A stretch of 7,529 bases of DNA from positions 1 to 7,529 of the forward strand of contig JAADEE010000182.1 in assembly GCA_013153575.1 (NCBI GenBank). The letters are read 5' to 3'. The stretch is from Chlorobiota bacterium. Its GTDB lineage: Bacteria > Bacteroidota > Bacteroidia > Bacteroidales > JAADGE01. The position numbers were made by a program, and so were the translations under genes. This document shows, piece by piece, positions 5,398 to 7,529 of this stretch (position 1 is the stretch's first letter; each line of letters opens with the position of its first letter). The notes under the pieces are model-generated. The model was not told the DNA's origin. It saw only the letters and a list, made by a program, of their open reading frames with translations, and did not search any database.

Positions 5398-6732
5398 CTA
5401 CTTTCTACTTCTTGCTCTTCTCATTGCTCCAACTTGATTTTTTCCTAAACGAATATAATCTAGCAATGGTCTGTCAGATGGGCAGGTATAACTACATGAA
5501 CCACATTCAATACAATCCATAACATCTTCCTTTTCAGAACGTTCATACATTGATTTTTCTGCCAAAGTCATTAGTAAGAATGGTTCTAATCCCATAGGAC
5601 ACACTTCAACACATTTTGCACATCTTATACAAGGTTTAACTTTTCTTCTTTTTGCTTCTTCTTTTGGTAATATTAAAATACCTGAAGTTCCTTTTACAAC
5701 AGGCACATCCATAGTATTTAAAGCTTTGCCCATCATTGGCCCTCCACTAATAATTTTTCCGGTATCTTCAGGCAAACCTCCTGAAGCTTCAATTAATTCT
5801 TTTACAGGAGTACCAAGTCTAACTAAAAAATTTCCGGGTGATTTTACAGACTTTCCTGTAACTGTAACAACACGTTCAATTAATGGTTTGTTTTTTTGCA
5901 CAGCTTCATAAACAGCAAATGCGGTTCCTACATTATGAACTACTGCTCCAACAGAAATTGGCAATTCGCCCGAAGGAACTTCTCTATCAATTACAGCTTT
6001 TATAAGTTGTTTTTCTCCACCTTGCGGATATTGAACTTTTAAAGGAACAACATCAATACCTTTATAGCTTTTTACTAATTTATTAAGATGTTCAATTGCG
6101 TCTTGTTTATTATTTTCAATTCCGATAAATGCTTTTTCTACTTTTAAAGCTTTCATTAAAATTTGAATACCAACAAGCATTTCTTCTGCTTTTTCAAGCA
6201 TTAATCTATGATCAGAAGTTAAGTAAGGTTCACATTCAACACCATTAATTATAAGGACTTCTGCCACCATATCTTTCGGAGGCATTAGTTTTATATGTGA
6301 AGGAAATGTTGCTCCTCCTAAACCAACTATTCCTGCTTCTTGAACTTTTTTAATAATTTCTTCTGAACTTAAATCGAAATCTTTCTTTAAATTCGAACTT
6401 CTATCAATTTTATCGTCCCACTCATCACCATCAACATTAATAACTATTGCTTGTCTTTTATACCCACTTGTATCTGTAACATTGTCAATCTTAAACACTT
6501 TACCCGAAACAGGCGAATGAATATTTGCAGAAACAAAGCCACCTTGTTCAGCAATTAACTGACCAACCTTTACTAAATCATTTTTTTTAACAAGAACTTT
6601 TGCAGGTGCTCCAATATGTTGAGATACAGGTATAAAAACTTGCTTTGGAATAGGCAAAATTTTTATTTTTTTATCTGCAGAAAGTTTATTTTCAGGTGGA
6701 TGAATACCTCCTTTTGTGAATGTTTTTAACAT
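5398..6732 (-). CDS. rnfC: Rnf complex subunit RnfC (NADH/FMN and 4Fe-4S protein)
   Basis: This peripheral, cytoplasmic subunit carries the NAD+/NADH site of the complex. The 444-residue chain starts with the RnfC signature FTKGGIHPPENK (5-16). A lipoyl/biotinyl-like fold follows (about 30-100, including NIHSPVSGKV). The domain related to the 51-kDa subunit of complex I comes next, with glycine-rich VGLGGATFPSHIK (136-148), INGVECEPY (162-170) and PQGGEKQLIKA (236-246), which bind FMN and NADH. Two 4Fe-4S motifs lie near the end: C368-x2-C371-x2-C374-x3-C378 and C407-x2-C410-x2-C413-x3-C417. The chain stops soon after, without the long Ala/Lys-rich tail of enterobacterial RnfC, as usual outside that group. 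The start follows TATATAAA and lies 14 bases after the rnfB stop, so the two are probably coupled. Confidence 0.96.
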   Translation of the reverse strand: MLKTFTKGGIHPPENKLSADKKIKILPIPKQVFIPVSQHIGAPAKVLVKKNDLVKVGQLIAEQGGFVSANIHSPVSGKVFKIDNVTDTSGYKRQAIVINVDGDEWDDKIDRSSNLKKDFDLSSEEIIKKVQEAGIVGLGGATFPSHIKLMPPKDMVAEVLIINGVECEPYLTSDHRLMLEKAEEMLVGIQILMKALKVEKAFIGIENNKQDAIEHLNKLVKSYKGIDVVPLKVQYPQGGEKQLIKAVIDREVPSGELPISVGAVVHNVGTAFAVYEAVQKNKPLIERVVTVTGKSVKSPGNFLVRLGTPVKELIEASGGLPEDTGKIISGGPMMGKALNTMDVPVVKGTSGILILPKEEAKRRKVKPCIRCAKCVEVCPMGLEPFLLMTLAEKSMYERSEKEDVMDCIECGSCSYTCPSDRPLLDYIRLGKNQVGAMRRARSRK

Positions 6733-6746
6733 TTTATATAGTTTTT

Positions 6747-7529
6747 CTATGCTTTACTATCTTTTTTATCAGAATTTTCTTTTGCAACCTTTATTAAATC
6801 GACTTCTTTATTTTCAGATGTTGTTTTTTTAGCCACAGGTTTAATTTTTCTTGCCGGAAAGTTCACTTCCCAAATTGCATCAGTTGGACAAACACTTACA
6901 CATTTTCTACATAGAACACATTTTGCAGGATCAATATATGCAAGGAAATTTTCAATCTTTATTGCATCATATTTACATTCTTTAAAACACATACCACAAC
7001 CAATACATGCAACTGAACATGCTTTTTTAGCTGGTCCACCTTTATCTTGACTAACACATGATACAAATATTCTTCTACTTTTCTTTCCTACGGGTCTTAA
7101 TTCAATTATATCTTTTGGGCAAGCCTCTACACAAGCTCCACAAGCAGTACACATATCTTCAATAATTACAGGAAGTTCAGTTTTTGGATCCATGTACATT
7201 GCATCAAAATTACATGCATCTACACATTCTCCTAATCCTAAACACCCATACTGGCAAGCAGTTTCTCCTCCATATAAATTATGTTGAATTGTACAATTTG
7301 CAGCACTATCAAATTTTGTTATTTTTTTTCTGAATTGTGGTGCACCATTGCATCTAACAACAGCAACCATTTTTTCTTTTTCACTTGCTTCTTTTCCTAA
7401 AACTTTTGCAACTGATGCCATAGTTTCATTTCCTCCAACAGGACAAAACAAACTATCCAAATCATCAGCTTTTACACAGGCTTCTGCAAAATTTCTACAA
7501 CCCGGAAAACCACAACCTCCACAATTTGC
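6747..7529 (-). CDS. rnfB: Rnf complex subunit RnfB, multi-cluster ferredoxin (5' end outside window)
   Basis: The frame is open to the right edge; 260 residues are visible. The start is missing: the family's N-terminal membrane helix, perhaps 45 residues, should lie beyond. The TTG at 7460 is an internal Leu codon, not a start. Visible residues open with the RnfB Fe-S domain C3-x2-C6-x4-C11-x17-C29. Four ferredoxin-type motifs follow: C92-x3-C96-x5-C102-x3-C106; C127-x2-C130-x2-C133-x3-C137; C175-x2-C178-x2-C181-x3-C185 (with an extra C171); and C204-x2-C207-x2-C210-x3-C214. That makes five potential 4Fe-4S clusters, as in the larger RnfB proteins of anaerobes rather than the shorter proteobacterial form. 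Unpaired C60, C79 and C158 also occur. The last 55 or so residues are Lys-rich and probably disordered. RnfB takes electrons from reduced ferredoxin and passes them into the complex. Confidence 0.96.
   Translation of the reverse strand, partial: ANCGGCGFPGCRNFAEACVKADDLDSLFCPVGGNETMASVAKVLGKEASEKEKMVAVVRCNGAPQFRKKITKFDSAANCTIQHNLYGGETACQYGCLGLGECVDACNFDAMYMDPKTELPVIIEDMCTACGACVEACPKDIIELRPVGKKSRRIFVSCVSQDKGGPAKKACSVACIGCGMCFKECKYDAIKIENFLAYIDPAKCVLCRKCVSVCPTDAIWEVNFPARKIKPVAKKTTSENKEVDLIKVAKENSDKKDSKA

Noticed and set aside
5726..5911. 61-codon open frame on the plus strand
   Set aside because: It is antisense to rnfC across conserved glycine-rich coding sequence and has no independent support.
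6747..7460. rnfB as a complete 237-codon gene starting at TTG 7460
   Set aside because: The same frame continues upstream to the window edge with the conserved RnfB Fe-S domain (C3, C6, C11), so TTG 7460 is internal and the gene is cut by the window.

Overview
The window is A+T-rich DNA that looks like a chromosomal piece of a member of the Bacteroidota, plausibly an anaerobic or facultative member of the Bacteroidales (inference). The reasons are the gene order rnfB-C-D-G-E-A, the A-rich stretches in front of start codons in place of Shine-Dalgarno sequences, and a promoter of the Bacteroidota type (TTG-N19-TAnnTTTG). UGA is used only as a stop codon. No prophage, transposon, CRISPR array, tRNA or rRNA is visible. 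I found no credible undescribed multi-gene system; the unusual material is regulatory.

Right two thirds (about 2266-7529, minus strand): a complete Rnf operon except for the 5' end of rnfB, which runs off the right edge. Rnf is a membrane complex that couples electron transfer between reduced ferredoxin and NAD+ to ion (Na+ or H+) transport. All cofactor motifs expected of the visible subunits are present: the many Fe-S motifs of RnfB, the flavin/NADH domain plus two 4Fe-4S motifs of RnfC, covalent-FMN threonine motifs in RnfD and RnfG, and the paired cysteines of RnfA and RnfE. The operon ends in a strong intrinsic terminator just after rnfA. Within the operon, a 175-base gap between rnfD and rnfG is out of line with the short gaps elsewhere.

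Middle (1122-2252, minus): an M14 zinc carboxypeptidase with a full set of zinc and catalytic residues and no signal peptide. It starts only 13 bases after the T-tract of the Rnf terminator, and a good -7 box lies almost on its start codon. Its promoter may therefore overlap the terminator and give a nearly leaderless mRNA.

Left (about 93-952, minus): a secreted or membrane-anchored GH24 lysozyme behind a well-formed promoter at 923-952. Its leader of about 120 bases contains a 31-codon upstream ORF whose stop overlaps the lysozyme ATG (TAATG), and a terminator-like hairpin followed by eight U. At the far left, the last 35 codons of an unidentified membrane protein on the plus strand meet the lysozyme gene tail to tail across a bidirectional terminator.
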